Positions 1 through 7,430 are shown, counted from the stretch's first letter. The stretch is DNA of 17,039 nt from an uncultured Bacteroidales bacterium (GCA_946614205.1 CAMOGR010000196.1:1-17039); one strand, 5' to 3'. Numbers and translations are program-made. Notes: generated by a model not told the origin, from the sequence alone.

Positions 1-891
1 AAGATCGGGCAACTCTCCGGCACCCACCACCCAGCCCTGCCATTCGTGGGGGTCGTAAACCATCATAAACTGGTCCCAGTCGGAGAAGATGGGGAGTGCG
101 GTTCTTCCTTCAGCGTTGGTCAGGGAGGCGAAAGAAATTTGATTACCCGGCTCGAAGCTCAAAGATTTCCCATCGGAGCAGGCATCCGACTGGAACGGCA
201 CCAGAAAACGGGCACCGCCGAACGCGCGTATCATTTCGTCTTCGTACCCGTGAACAGTCTTCTCCTTGCCTTCATAATTGGCGCGCCAATGAAGCTCCTG
301 CTGCAGCAGAGTGAGCGCCCGGATGTAATCCGGATTGGACACGGGGGCCTCGCCGGGGCCGTATTGAGGCTTACTGATGAACTCTTCTGGCCTGCAAAGG
401 CTCCAGTCCCGGCCGTCGTTGATGACTGCGTACCGTGCGCCATTGTCGTAGAATTCGTTGCCCAGGAAGGGATAGATGTCGTTTTGTCCGATTTCGCGGA
501 CCTGCCAGACGTGCATCTGCTGCATATGGTAATCGAGGGCAGCGTCTGCAAATTCCTTTCGGGAGAAAAGGAAGAAGCCTCCACTCTTGTCGAGCGCAGG
601 AAGGAGGGTGGAGTTGTCGATGAGCGTGTAGATCGCCGGCAAAGCCATAAGTTTCCGGCAAAGGACACGGCCGAGCTTTGCGACCCCGGCCTCGAAGACG
701 TCCTTGCGGCTGGTTGTGTCGTTGTAGAATTCGTCAAAGAGACCTTTTCGGATTACATCCTGCGCCTGGCGGAGTACGAGAATCGTATCTTCTACGTCAA
801 GTGTATCGATGTCTTCCCAGACATCGTCATCAAAGAGTCTGGGGACAATGTCTCCGCAGAGTTCCTTTTCGTGTTGCACATTATCAGCCAT
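1..891 (-). CDS. SseB-family protein, 3' end cut by window edge
   Basis: An open frame of 297 codons starts at ATG 891 and continues without a stop to base 1, so the C-terminus is missing. The visible end holds ALPIFSDWDQF at about residues 265-275, then W-x-GWVVGAG. This matches the 'LPVFT-s-e-f' core of SseB-type domains (SseB was named for enhanced serine sensitivity in E. coli; its biochemical role is poorly defined). An earlier stretch around residues 95-130 (TLLPALDKSGGFFLFSRKEF) resembles the same core, so the protein may contain two SseB-like units. There is no signal peptide or membrane segment, so it is probably cytoplasmic. An exact TAnnTTTG box lies 17 nt upstream of the ATG. It is divergent from nth across 120 bp. 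The reading frame is certain; the family call is moderately supported. Confidence 0.65.
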   Translation of the reverse strand, partial: MADNVQHEKELCGDIVPRLFDDDVWEDIDTLDVEDTILVLRQAQDVIRKGLFDEFYNDTTSRKDVFEAGVAKLGRVLCRKLMALPAIYTLIDNSTLLPALDKSGGFFLFSRKEFADAALDYHMQQMHVWQVREIGQNDIYPFLGNEFYDNGARYAVINDGRDWSLCRPEEFISKPQYGPGEAPVSNPDYIRALTLLQQELHWRANYEGKEKTVHGYEDEMIRAFGGARFLVPFQSDACSDGKSLSFEPGNQISFASLTNAEGRTALPIFSDWDQFMMVYDPHEWQGWVVGAGELPDL

Positions 892-908
892 CAGTTTATA
901 ATTTTATA

Positions 909-916
909 CAAATATA
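909..916 (-). promoter_or_regulatory. -7 promoter box for the SseB-like gene
   Basis: The minus strand reads TATATTTG, an exact fit to the Bacteroidetes sigma-ABfr -7 consensus TAnnTTTG. It lies 17 nt upstream of ATG 891, in an AT-rich stretch. I do not see a clear -33 TTTG at the usual spacing. Confidence 0.6.
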
Positions 917-995
917 ATTATTTTCAACCTTCATCACTCACGCTGCGTGGGCGCAGACGGACTGCAACCCGTAGCAACTAATTTTTTAAAAAGAT

Positions 996-1003
996 TATCT
1001 TTG
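996..1003 (+). promoter_or_regulatory. -7 promoter box for nth
   Basis: TATCTTTG matches TAnnTTTG exactly and ends only 8 nt before the nth ATG at 1012. Initiation at the usual distance (about 7 nt downstream) would put the RNA start within a base or two of the start codon, giving an essentially leaderless mRNA. The -33 region is a run of T rather than a clear TTTG. Confidence 0.6.
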
Positions 1004-1011
1004 CAGTTGCG

Positions 1012-1653
1012 ATGACAAAAAAAGAAAGATACGCCGGCATAGTCGGATGGTTCCGGGCCAATGTGCCTGTGGCTCAGAGCGAGCTGTCGTTCTCCGACCC
1101 TTATCAGCTCATAGTTGCGGTGGTGCTGTCGGCACAGTGTACCGACAAGCGGGTGAACATGGTGACTCCTGAACTGTTCCGCCGCTTCCCCACCCCGCAG
1201 AAGCTGGGAGCCGCAAGCGTAGAGGAGATCCTGGAACTGATCCACAGCTTATCGTACCCCAACAGCAAGGCCCGCCACCTGCAGGCGCTCGGGCGCAAGC
1301 TCTGCGAAGACTTCGGAGGCGAGGTTCCCGGCACGGTGGAGCAGCTGATGACCCTGCCCGGGGTAGGCCGCAAGACAGCCAACGTAGTGGCTTCCATTGT
1401 GTTCGACGAACCTGTAATCGCCGTTGACACTCACGTTTACCGGGTGAGCCACCGTCTTGGCCTGTCCAATGGAAAGACCCCCTACGACGTGGAGAAGGAC
1501 CTGGAGAAGAACATTCCGCAGGAGTTCCGGGCCACCGCGCACCACTGGCTGATTCTGCACGGGCGCTACACCTGCACCGCACGCTCACCCAAATGCGACG
1601 CCTGCGGCATTGCGCCCTGGTGCAGCTACCGTTCCCACAAGCTTCCGAAATAG
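1012..1653 (+). CDS. nth: Endonuclease III (DNA glycosylase/AP lyase)
   Basis: This 213-residue protein is the normal length for Nth. It removes oxidised pyrimidines from DNA and cleaves the resulting abasic site in base-excision repair. The helix-hairpin-helix LPGVGRKTANVV is at residues 115-126 and includes the Schiff-base Lys121. The catalytic Asp139 lies in AVDTHV. The [4Fe-4S] ligands Cys188, Cys195, Cys198 and Cys204 have the canonical C-x6-C-x2-C-x5-C spacing. The N-terminal LSAQCTDK stretch (39-46) is also typical. The ATG at 1012 is the natural start because the promoter box lies directly in front. The 3' end overlaps the convergent hydrolase gene by 28 bp, so neither gene has room for its own terminator between them. 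Confidence 0.97.
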   Translation: MTKKERYAGIVGWFRANVPVAQSELSFSDPYQLIVAVVLSAQCTDKRVNMVTPELFRRFPTPQKLGAASVEEILELIHSLSYPNSKARHLQALGRKLCEDFGGEVPGTVEQLMTLPGVGRKTANVVASIVFDEPVIAVDTHVYRVSHRLGLSNGKTPYDVEKDLEKNIPQEFRATAHHWLILHGRYTCTARSPKCDACGIAPWCSYRSHKLPK

Positions 1654-2663
1654 TCCAGAATCGTATCCTGCTCCCGCAGACCGCAATGGTGCGGGCCGTC
1701 GAAGAATTCGGTCCGCAGCAGCCCTGCGGGAGCCCCTTCCGAGGCGTATATCTCCTGCATGCGGGCGAATGCCTCACGAACCTGAGCCTCCGGGAACAGG
1801 CGGTCGGAGGTGCCGTTCAGGAACAGGAACGGCTTGGGTGCCAGCCACTTGGCTATATCGGGAAAATCGTAACGCTCGCGCAGTGCGGGAATTATCATCG
1901 AATAGTCCGACGCCGTGGGAGGCTGAGCCTGCGTACGCTTGAGGGTCATCCAGCACAGGGCGGCACCGGCTTTAATCTGCGGGCAGAACGCTCCAAGCAG
2001 CCAGGCGCGGTGAGCTCCCATCGACCAGCCGAAGCAGCCCACACGGGAAGCGTCGACAAAGGGCAATGAAGACAAAAGGCGTGCTGCGGCAGCATCTTCG
2101 TTGAGCGTCTGTTCCGCCCACACGACGCCGCTCCTTGCAAGGCTGTCGTAAACCTCCCGCTGCCCCTCGTACACAGCCTGCTTGACCTTACGGATATCCC
2201 CCGACGGCTCGCTTCCGAAGCGTATCCTGCTCCAGCGACGGCACAACGGCGTGCTGCGGGAGCCCCAATACAAGGCGTCCGGCACGATTACGACATAGCC
2301 TGCGGCTGCCAGGCGGTCGGCCAGAAACACGCCGTCGAAGCCTTCAGCGACCCATTGCTGCGCCGACGCCCTGATGTGCCCAGGGGCAGACGCCATGGGA
2401 CGCACAAGCTTCTCCTTTCCTATGTCGAAGCGGGCGCCATGGTCGTGCAGCAGCACAAGCGCAGGGCACGGAGCCGCTGCATCTGCCGTATCCGGCACCA
2501 GCAGAAAGGACTGCACCCGCTCCTCGCCGACGGCATTGTATTCTATCAACTTACAGACGTAGCCCTCCCGCTGCTCCGTGGCGAGCACCTCCGTATTTGG
2601 TTCGACGGAAGACCAGAGCCTGAGGGGCAACGACGCTATCAGCAACAGAAGGAAGGCGTGCAT
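1626..2663 (-). CDS. Secreted alpha/beta hydrolase (dienelactone hydrolase/esterase type)
   Basis: This is a 345-residue protein starting at ATG 2663. The frame is open further upstream, but that part is antisense-like sequence overlapping the GDPD gene, whereas MHAFLLLLIASLPLRLWSS is a convincing signal peptide. Catalytic residues visible are Ser214 in GWSMG (211-215), Asp287 in NGTSDRLF, and His325 or His326 in DGPHHCG. LLHDHGARFDIGKEK (71-85) forms the oxyanion-hole region. The layout fits periplasmic Abhydrolase_7/acetyl-xylan-esterase-like Bacteroidetes enzymes; the substrate is not predictable. The start codon is 8 nt beyond the stop of the phosphodiesterase gene, so the two form one transcription and probably translation unit. 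The 3' end overlaps nth by 28 bp. Confidence 0.85.
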   Translation of the reverse strand: MHAFLLLLIASLPLRLWSSVEPNTEVLATEQREGYVCKLIEYNAVGEERVQSFLLVPDTADAAAPCPALVLLHDHGARFDIGKEKLVRPMASAPGHIRASAQQWVAEGFDGVFLADRLAAAGYVVIVPDALYWGSRSTPLCRRWSRIRFGSEPSGDIRKVKQAVYEGQREVYDSLARSGVVWAEQTLNEDAAAARLLSSLPFVDASRVGCFGWSMGAHRAWLLGAFCPQIKAGAALCWMTLKRTQAQPPTASDYSMIIPALRERYDFPDIAKWLAPKPFLFLNGTSDRLFPEAQVREAFARMQEIYASEGAPAGLLRTEFFDGPHHCGLREQDTILDYFGSLWER

Positions 2664-2671
2664 GGCGGCTG

Positions 2672-4021
2672 TCAGTATCCAAGACGCTCCAGGGTCTGAA
2701 CCGCATCGGGAACGGTCCGGGGCGCATCCGGGCTGCGGAGGCCCTTGTCCAGAAGGTACTGCAGGGTAATGTCGGAGCGGTTGGTGAAAAACCCGTCGGA
2801 GCGGGCGGTCTGCTGCTCCATCTGCTCCAGGGAATCGAAGGAATAGGGATGGTTGAGCATGCCGGCTTCCCGCACCAGAGCGGCCTGCCATTCCTGGTTG
2901 AGCTCTGCGTAATTATTTGGTTCTCCTGAAATTGAGGGGCCGCTGATGGAGGCGCCGTTCGCCTTGGCCCAATTCAGGATCGCACGGAAGCCCTCCGGCG
3001 TGTCGAGGTTGCCGCCGGGGATGTCGCCCGGGCACGGGGGCCACAGCAGGAAGCACATGGGAAGACGCCCCCCGAAGACGGCGTAAGCGCGCCGCAGGGA
3101 CTCTGTGGAGAAGGTCTGGAGTATGACCTTTCCGGCTGTCCTGCCAACCTGAACCTTGCCGTCCCGGTAGAATTCCTTCTGTTCTGCGGGACTGGTGATG
3201 ATGTTCCAGCCGGTGGCGTCAAGGACGTCATACACACGCTGTTCCATATCGGCCGGATTCACCTGGGGCTCCTTGAATTCGATGTAGATGCCCGGACGGT
3301 GCCCGCTGTCGCAAGGGTCGGGTTCGTATGCCTGCGAGAAGTCGTAAGCAATGATTTCCATATATTTGCCGTCTTCGGGAGCGGCAGCGCGCAGTTGCGC
3401 AAGCGTCTTACCCTCGCAAGAAGGTTTTAGACAGTACGGAAGAATGCGGCGGCCCGACTCGTCGCGGCGCAGCCTCTTTCCCTCGGCGTATGCTATCTGG
3501 TCCTGAAGTGCCGATACGTACTGGCTCCCGGCGTATGCGGCGCGGGCGCGGGACGGGTTGGCGGCATTGAACCAGCTGCCGGCATCGAGGGTGAGCAACT
3601 CGGCGTAGTAGTACGACGCTGCGTGGTAGGGGTCGAAGGAAGCACGGTCGGCGGCAAGCTGCGAGTCGGCGTCTTCGGGGCTGAACCCGAGGGAGATGTA
3701 CAGGTCGCGGCGGGTTGCGGGGACTCCGGCTCCGAAGACCTCCTCGATGTCGGTGGTGCGGGTGAGATTCTCGTCGTGGTTGGCAAGGATCACTCCGTCC
3801 TTGGTACACTGGAGATCCGACTCAAGGTAATCGGCCCCCATTTCGCGCGCCCAGCGCCAGGCGCTCTCGGTCTCCTCGGGAGCCCAGTAGGTAGAACCCC
3901 GGTGAGCCATCACGGCATATTGCGGGACATTTTGGTTGACAGCGATTTCGGGCTCCTGGGAGCAGGCTGCCGCCGCTGCAAGGGCCAGCGCCAGTGTAGG
4001 GAATATGGATTTTGGTTTCAT
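2672..4021 (-). CDS. Glycerophosphodiester phosphodiesterase family lipoprotein
   Basis: This 449-residue protein has an SPII signal (MKPKSIFPTLALALAAAAAC, Cys20), so it is lipid-anchored. The GDPD core is clear: the general acid/base His40-Arg41 of HRG with the PEET motif following, metal ligands Glu67 and Asp69 in ESDLQ, His82 in NHDE, LLTLDAGSWFN at 142-152 and the IYIEFKEP strand at 245-252. The family cleaves glycerophosphodiesters to glycerol-3-phosphate and an alcohol. It is longer than the 250-300 residues of minimal GDPDs because of an insert between NHDE (82) and the LDAGSW motif and a long C-terminal half, as in other large Bacteroidetes GDPDs. The start was chosen by signal peptide and promoter box. 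First gene of a two-gene operon with the alpha/beta hydrolase. Confidence 0.9.
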   Translation of the reverse strand: MKPKSIFPTLALALAAAAACSQEPEIAVNQNVPQYAVMAHRGSTYWAPEETESAWRWAREMGADYLESDLQCTKDGVILANHDENLTRTTDIEEVFGAGVPATRRDLYISLGFSPEDADSQLAADRASFDPYHAASYYYAELLTLDAGSWFNAANPSRARAAYAGSQYVSALQDQIAYAEGKRLRRDESGRRILPYCLKPSCEGKTLAQLRAAAPEDGKYMEIIAYDFSQAYEPDPCDSGHRPGIYIEFKEPQVNPADMEQRVYDVLDATGWNIITSPAEQKEFYRDGKVQVGRTAGKVILQTFSTESLRRAYAVFGGRLPMCFLLWPPCPGDIPGGNLDTPEGFRAILNWAKANGASISGPSISGEPNNYAELNQEWQAALVREAGMLNHPYSFDSLEQMEQQTARSDGFFTNRSDITLQYLLDKGLRSPDAPRTVPDAVQTLERLGY

Positions 4022-4041
4022 GCTATGTGGTTTATCGGAAA

Positions 4042-4049
4042 CAAATATA
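4042..4049 (-). promoter_or_regulatory. -7 promoter box for the GDPD-hydrolase operon
   Basis: The minus strand reads TATATTTG, an exact TAnnTTTG. It lies 20 nt upstream of ATG 4021, so the expected leader is about 15 nt. A TTTTG lies 14 nt further upstream, closer than the usual 19-21 nt spacing. Confidence 0.6.
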
Positions 4050-4110
4050 CGATTATTCTCATTCAAAACCGCTCGCCAGGCATTTTTGGGCAAAGGCATC
4101 CGCTTCCTTT

Positions 4111-4236
4111 TCTTTGAGGGCATACGCCGAAGCCGGTCTGCAGCTGGGACTCGGGCGCTTCCTTGTGAGCGTCGGCGTGTCAAGCATCGCCCTTAAAGAC
4201 ATCGGAGTGAGCGTAGGAGCGGGAATCAGCTTCTAA
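4111..4236 (+). pseudogene. Possible remnant: C-terminal beta-strands of an outer-membrane protein
   Basis: The plus-strand frame ending at TAA 4234-4236 encodes AYAEAGLQLGLGRF, then LVSVGVSS and IALKDIGVSVGAGISF. These are alternating hydrophobic strands ending in a C-terminal Phe, which is the signature of a beta-barrel C-terminus. Codons are GC-rich at third positions like real genes here. Upstream the frame degenerates and a neighbouring frame (GKGIRFLFFEG) looks like its continuation, suggesting a frameshift. There is no plausible start codon. The fragment runs antisense into the last 19 codons of the SprT-like gene. This is inference from residue pattern only; it may be a chance frame. 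Confidence 0.35.
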
Positions 4237-4923
4237 CGGTTCGAGCGAAACTTTACCAGCCTTGACAATTATCCGTGATGCGCCGCCGAGATGGGCATGT
4301 GCCTCCTCGCGGGGGACGAAGAACACCTTGAGCGCCGCCGAGCTGGGGAAACGGTTGAAGTAAGGGTCTACGGTAAGATAATACTCTATTGAGCGCACCT
4401 GACCGCTGCGGCGCAGGCCCCAGTCGTACTCGAGTATCCGCTGCACGACGCGCGGAAGGACCCTGATGCCGAAACGCCCGTCCCTGAGCTCCACGAAAGC
4501 CACCGCGTGAAGCTTCGGGCTCTTGTCGGCGGCCTCCTCGCGCTGGAGGGGACTGCTCTTGTGAGAGATGCTTATGTGCCTGCCGTACCGGGAGTTGATG
4601 TCATCCATCAACTGCCTGAACACCCGCCCGTGCGCGGAAGTGTCACGTATCCCTTTCAGGCCAATCAAGTAGTGAATCATCTCATGAATCAGCGTATCCT
4701 GCACCTCCTGTTCGGGCAGGTCGAGCCTGGTGCTGATGAATATGCGGAAGTCGTACAGTTCCTCCCGGCCCAGGAGTCCGCGCCGGCGACGCTTGTAGCG
4801 CAGGATGCCGACGTAGCCTTTGGCCTTGCTCAGGAGTATGGGTACGCGGGGCAGCTCCCCTTTGAATATCAGGGCGTTGTACTCGTCAAACTTCTGCAGG
4901 AGGTAGTCTTGGGTGGGCCTCAT
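4180..4923 (-). CDS. SprT-like zinc metalloprotease domain protein
   Basis: This 247-residue protein has no signal peptide. The SprT-like fold signature is HEMIH at residues 80-84, with a third ligand His98 in DTSAHG (HExxH...H), preceded by a basic segment (KRRRR, 44-48). The family includes SprT and the Spartan-type DNA-protein crosslink proteases; whether this one is an active protease is not known. The C-terminal half (about 130-247) has no domain I recognise. The gap to the upstream lactonase gene is 40 bp with no TAnnTTTG box in it, so the two are likely co-transcribed. The last 19 codons lie antisense to the possible outer-membrane-protein remnant, so the natural C-terminus may once have been shorter. 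Confidence 0.85.
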   Translation of the reverse strand: MRPTQDYLLQKFDEYNALIFKGELPRVPILLSKAKGYVGILRYKRRRRGLLGREELYDFRIFISTRLDLPEQEVQDTLIHEMIHYLIGLKGIRDTSAHGRVFRQLMDDINSRYGRHISISHKSSPLQREEAADKSPKLHAVAFVELRDGRFGIRVLPRVVQRILEYDWGLRRSGQVRSIEYYLTVDPYFNRFPSSAALKVFFVPREEAHAHLGGASRIIVKAGKVSLEPLEADSRSYAHSDVFKGDA

Positions 4924-4963
4924 TCTGTACGAATCTCAAGTTTTTGATGCCAGTAGCGACATC

Positions 4964-6145
4964 CTACAGCACCTGGACGCAGACGGGAGCGGGCAGGCGT
5001 ATGCCGCGGCCGGTGGGAATGAGGGCGCCGGAAGCCTGGTCGATGGAGTACAGTTCGACGGTGCCGGAGTCCCGGCACGCGCAGAGGAGCCAGCGTCCGT
5101 CGGGCGTTATTGCGAAGTTGCGGGGATGTACGCCGGTGCGGCGATAGCCCTCGGGGGTTACCAGCCCGGTGGCCGGATCGACCCGGAATGTCGATATTCC
5201 GTCCTCTTTCAGCCGATGTGAAGTGTACAGCCGGCGGCCGTCCGGGCTGAAGTGCAGGTCGGCACTGCCGGAGCCCTCACCGCCGTATGCGAGCAGCGTC
5301 TGCACGGGGCTAAGTTTACCGTCCAAATAGCTGAATACCACCAGCTTGTCCGAAAGCTCGCAGAGCAGGTAGACATAGCGGCCGTCAGGGCTGAATACCA
5401 TGTGACGGGGGCCGTACCGGAGGCTGTCGGCGTTCTGCCAGGCTATCGTGTGGGCGCCCAGCGGAGAGTCGCCGGAAAGCCGTTCGAAGCGATGCACGCA
5501 GTCGCTTCCAAGGTCGGCGGCAAAGATGTAACGGCCGTCGGGAGAAAGCACTGCGCAATGCAGATGAGGGTCGGAGCCCCGGGAGGAAGCCGGCTGCCGG
5601 GCACCGGCGTCCGGAGCCCATTGCCGGGTCTGAGGGCCGACGGTTCCATCCGGCAGGACTTCGAAGGAACTGATGCTTCCGCCTGTGTAGTTGGCGGTGA
5701 CGATGGCATCTCCTGTGTAGAGGATATTGCAGGGGTCCTCCCCTCCTGCAGGTATCGGCGCAGATGACGTGAGGGTGACGGAGGGGGCCCCGTCAAGCAG
5801 GATGTCGAAGGAACTCACGCCCTGGCGCCCATCGGAGAATTCATTGACGCAGAATGCTTTGACGGTCTTCTCACAGACATCGTTGCTGCGAGCGCTTATG
5901 CCGCTTCTGCTGTCGGCGCCGTCGGCAAGGATGAGGTATGAAGGATTCCCGCAGGCAGCGGTGTCGAGCAATTCCGACCGGCCGGAAAACGGATCGAACG
6001 AATACAGGTAGACCCCGTGCGAACCGGTGCCTTCGGTATACGTTCCGACGAGGAGGGTGAGCGGAGCCTGACTTGCGCCGCAGGAGAGCGCGACGGCGGC
6101 CGATGCCAGCATGGCCGCGAAGCTTACGGTGGACGGTGCTTTCAT
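4964..6145 (-). CDS. Lactonase-family (6-phosphogluconolactonase-like) beta-propeller lipoprotein
   Basis: This 393-residue protein carries an SPII signal ending in ALSC (Cys22). The mature protein opens with LLVGTYTEGTGSHGVYLYSF and NPSYL, the hallmark of the PF10282 lactonase family. Several propeller-blade motifs follow: LSPDGRYIFAADLG, FSPDGRYVYLLCEL, FSPDGRRLYTSHRL and ITPDGRWLLCACRD. The family includes the 6-phosphogluconolactonase Pgl, but exported lipoprotein members cannot take part in the cytoplasmic pentose-phosphate pathway, so the true substrate is unknown. An exact promoter box lies 7 nt upstream of the ATG. It is divergent from the Ntn-hydrolase across 53 bp and probably heads an operon with the SprT-like gene. 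Confidence 0.88.
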   Translation of the reverse strand: MKAPSTVSFAAMLASAAVALSCGASQAPLTLLVGTYTEGTGSHGVYLYSFDPFSGRSELLDTAACGNPSYLILADGADSRSGISARSNDVCEKTVKAFCVNEFSDGRQGVSSFDILLDGAPSVTLTSSAPIPAGGEDPCNILYTGDAIVTANYTGGSISSFEVLPDGTVGPQTRQWAPDAGARQPASSRGSDPHLHCAVLSPDGRYIFAADLGSDCVHRFERLSGDSPLGAHTIAWQNADSLRYGPRHMVFSPDGRYVYLLCELSDKLVVFSYLDGKLSPVQTLLAYGGEGSGSADLHFSPDGRRLYTSHRLKEDGISTFRVDPATGLVTPEGYRRTGVHPRNFAITPDGRWLLCACRDSGTVELYSIDQASGALIPTGRGIRLPAPVCVQVL

Positions 6146-6152
6146 ATCTGGA

Positions 6153-6160
6153 CAAATGTA
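6153..6160 (-). promoter_or_regulatory. -7 promoter box for the lactonase-SprT unit
   Basis: The minus strand reads TACATTTG, an exact TAnnTTTG, ending 7 nt before ATG 6145. As at nth, this implies an extremely short or absent leader. The whole divergent intergenic region is only 53 bp. Confidence 0.55.
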
Positions 6161-6198
6161 GCGAAATTCCGGCGATTATTTCTAAATTAGCAGCTTGT

Positions 6199-7332
6199 AT
6201 GAAGAAAGTTCTGTTATGGATAGCAGGCATCCTTGCTGCGCTCTGCGTGGCTGTCGCCTGCATTTGGGGAGGCGAACTTGCCTCCATCAAGACCATCGAA
6301 TCCGTCGGTGGCAACCAGTACCTGTACAAGATGGAATACAAGGCCCGCTACGACCTCGACGACCTCATCAGCCGCGACATCGACTCCAACGCCAAGTTGC
6401 TCGAATATGTCGTCTCGCGCATCGGAAAGGGCATCCCCATCAAGATCAGCAGTTCCCAGGTGGCAGACGAGAACGGAAACCTCAACACCTTCAACTGCAC
6501 CAGTTTCCAGGCATCCGACGCCAGCGGCGACGGCTACCTGTTCGGACGCAACTACGACTATTTCAAGGCCCCCGTGCTCGTAACCGAGTCGCACCCTTCC
6601 AAGGGCTACGCTTCCATCGCAGTCAGCGACATGTCCCACCTCGGATACAAGCTCGACAAACTTCCCGAAGGGTTCATGGGCAAGGTCAACTGCCTTGCGT
6701 CGATATATGCACCTGTCGACGGCATCAACGAAAAAGGGCTCTGCACGTCCATCATGGCCCTCCCCAAGCAGCCCTCCCAGCAGGAGACCGGCAAGCACAA
6801 GGTCGGCACTACGGTCATCATGCGCCTCTGGCTTGACCGCTGCGCCACCGTCGACGAGGCCCTTGAGCTCGCCTCCGGCCTCGACATTAGGCATGATGCC
6901 ACTGTCGGTTCCGGCTATCACTACATGATTGCCGATGCCAACGGCAACGCCGCCGTGCTCGAATTCGACCGCACCGACGGCTGGAAGAGCATGGTCGTCC
7001 GCAAAGGTGACGACGCCGACTTCATGCTGGTCACCAATCACTTGCTATCTCCCAAGTTCTACACCGAAGAGCCCGACGAGTATGTCGGCAATCCCCACAG
7101 CAAAAGCTGGTGGAGATACAGCGTCGTGAAGGACTACCTCACCGCGCGCAACGGGTCCATTACCCTCGAAGAGGCCCAGGAATGCCTCTCACTCGTCCAC
7201 TGGGCCGACTTCGTCTGGGACAACGGCACCGTCGAGGATACCGTTTTCAGCAACGTCTACGACCAGCAGGACCTCTCCCTGACCCTCCGCGCCTGGAACG
7301 ACTACGGCACCAGCCATCGCTTTGAGTTGTAA
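6199..7332 (+). CDS. Linear amide C-N hydrolase (choloylglycine/C45-like Ntn hydrolase)
   Basis: This 377-residue protein starts at ATG 6199 with a membrane-anchor or signal segment (MKKVLLWIAGILAALCVAVA). The Ntn-hydrolase core begins at FNCTSF with the likely nucleophile Cys100. FGRNYDY follows (Arg117, Asp120), spaced close to Cys2/Arg18/Asp21 of bile salt hydrolases. DGINEKGLC (174-182), IADANGNAAVLEF (244-256) and VTNHLL (278-283) are the other conserved blocks. Relatives hydrolyse amide bonds of conjugated bile salts, penicillin V or N-acyl amino acids; which one applies here cannot be told. In this family the catalytic Cys normally becomes N-terminal by processing, which would mean removing 99 residues here, or the enzyme acts unprocessed. 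A weak box TAAATTAG (6183-6190) ends 8 nt before the ATG. Confidence 0.82.
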   Translation: MKKVLLWIAGILAALCVAVACIWGGELASIKTIESVGGNQYLYKMEYKARYDLDDLISRDIDSNAKLLEYVVSRIGKGIPIKISSSQVADENGNLNTFNCTSFQASDASGDGYLFGRNYDYFKAPVLVTESHPSKGYASIAVSDMSHLGYKLDKLPEGFMGKVNCLASIYAPVDGINEKGLCTSIMALPKQPSQQETGKHKVGTTVIMRLWLDRCATVDEALELASGLDIRHDATVGSGYHYMIADANGNAAVLEFDRTDGWKSMVVRKGDDADFMLVTNHLLSPKFYTEEPDEYVGNPHSKSWWRYSVVKDYLTARNGSITLEEAQECLSLVHWADFVWDNGTVEDTVFSNVYDQQDLSLTLRAWNDYGTSHRFEL

Positions 7333-7373
7333 CATTTTGGGTACCAAGCGATACAACATAAAAAAATAATACC

Positions 7374-7381
7374 TACCTTTG
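7374..7381 (+). promoter_or_regulatory. -7 promoter box of peptide/lipoprotein module 1
   Basis: TACCTTTG is an exact TAnnTTTG. The expected RNA start is near 7388, leaving a leader of about 77 nt before the small gene at 7465. This is much longer than at the other genes here, whose boxes lie roughly 7-27 nt from the start codon. I see no TTTG at -33. Confidence 0.55.
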
Positions 7382-7414
7382 TTGCAATTGCCCAATTTTG
7401 GGCCAAATTGCAAC
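7381..7414 (+). promoter_or_regulatory. 34-nt palindrome over the transcription start (possible operator)
   Basis: The arms GTTGCAATT and AATTGCAAC pair perfectly. Inside them GCCC and GGGC pair around an AATTTT loop, with a 2-nt bulge on the 3' side. The palindrome touches the last base of the -7 box and spans the expected +1. A transcript starting near 7388 would lose most of the outer 5' arm. A protein-binding operator is therefore a better guess than an RNA hairpin, although the inner GCCC/GGGC hairpin would remain in the RNA. Confidence 0.45.
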
Positions 7415-7416
7415 CG

Positions 7417-7430
7417 CCGCCCTTATGGGC
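7417..7430 (+). repeat. Leader motif CCGCCCTTATGGGC, copy 1
   Basis: This 14-nt motif contains the palindrome GCCC-TTAT-GGGC. It ends 34 nt before the small-gene start, essentially the same distance as copy 2 (33 nt). Copies 2 and 3 are on the minus strand at 13819-13832 and 13971-13984. Confidence 0.6.

Noticed and set aside
2664..2891. 76-codon N-terminal extension of the alpha/beta hydrolase
   Set aside because: It overlaps the 3' end of the GDPD gene, is Arg/Pro/Gly-rich without structure, and would bury a good signal peptide that begins at ATG 2663.
4507..4947. 146-codon plus-strand frame opposite the SprT-like gene
   Set aside because: Shadow of a gene with an HExxH motif on the other strand; no independent motif or promoter.
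6214..7041. 275-codon minus-strand frame opposite the Ntn-hydrolase
   Set aside because: It is the mirror of a strongly supported gene with clear catalytic motifs; long antisense frames are expected from GC-biased codon use.
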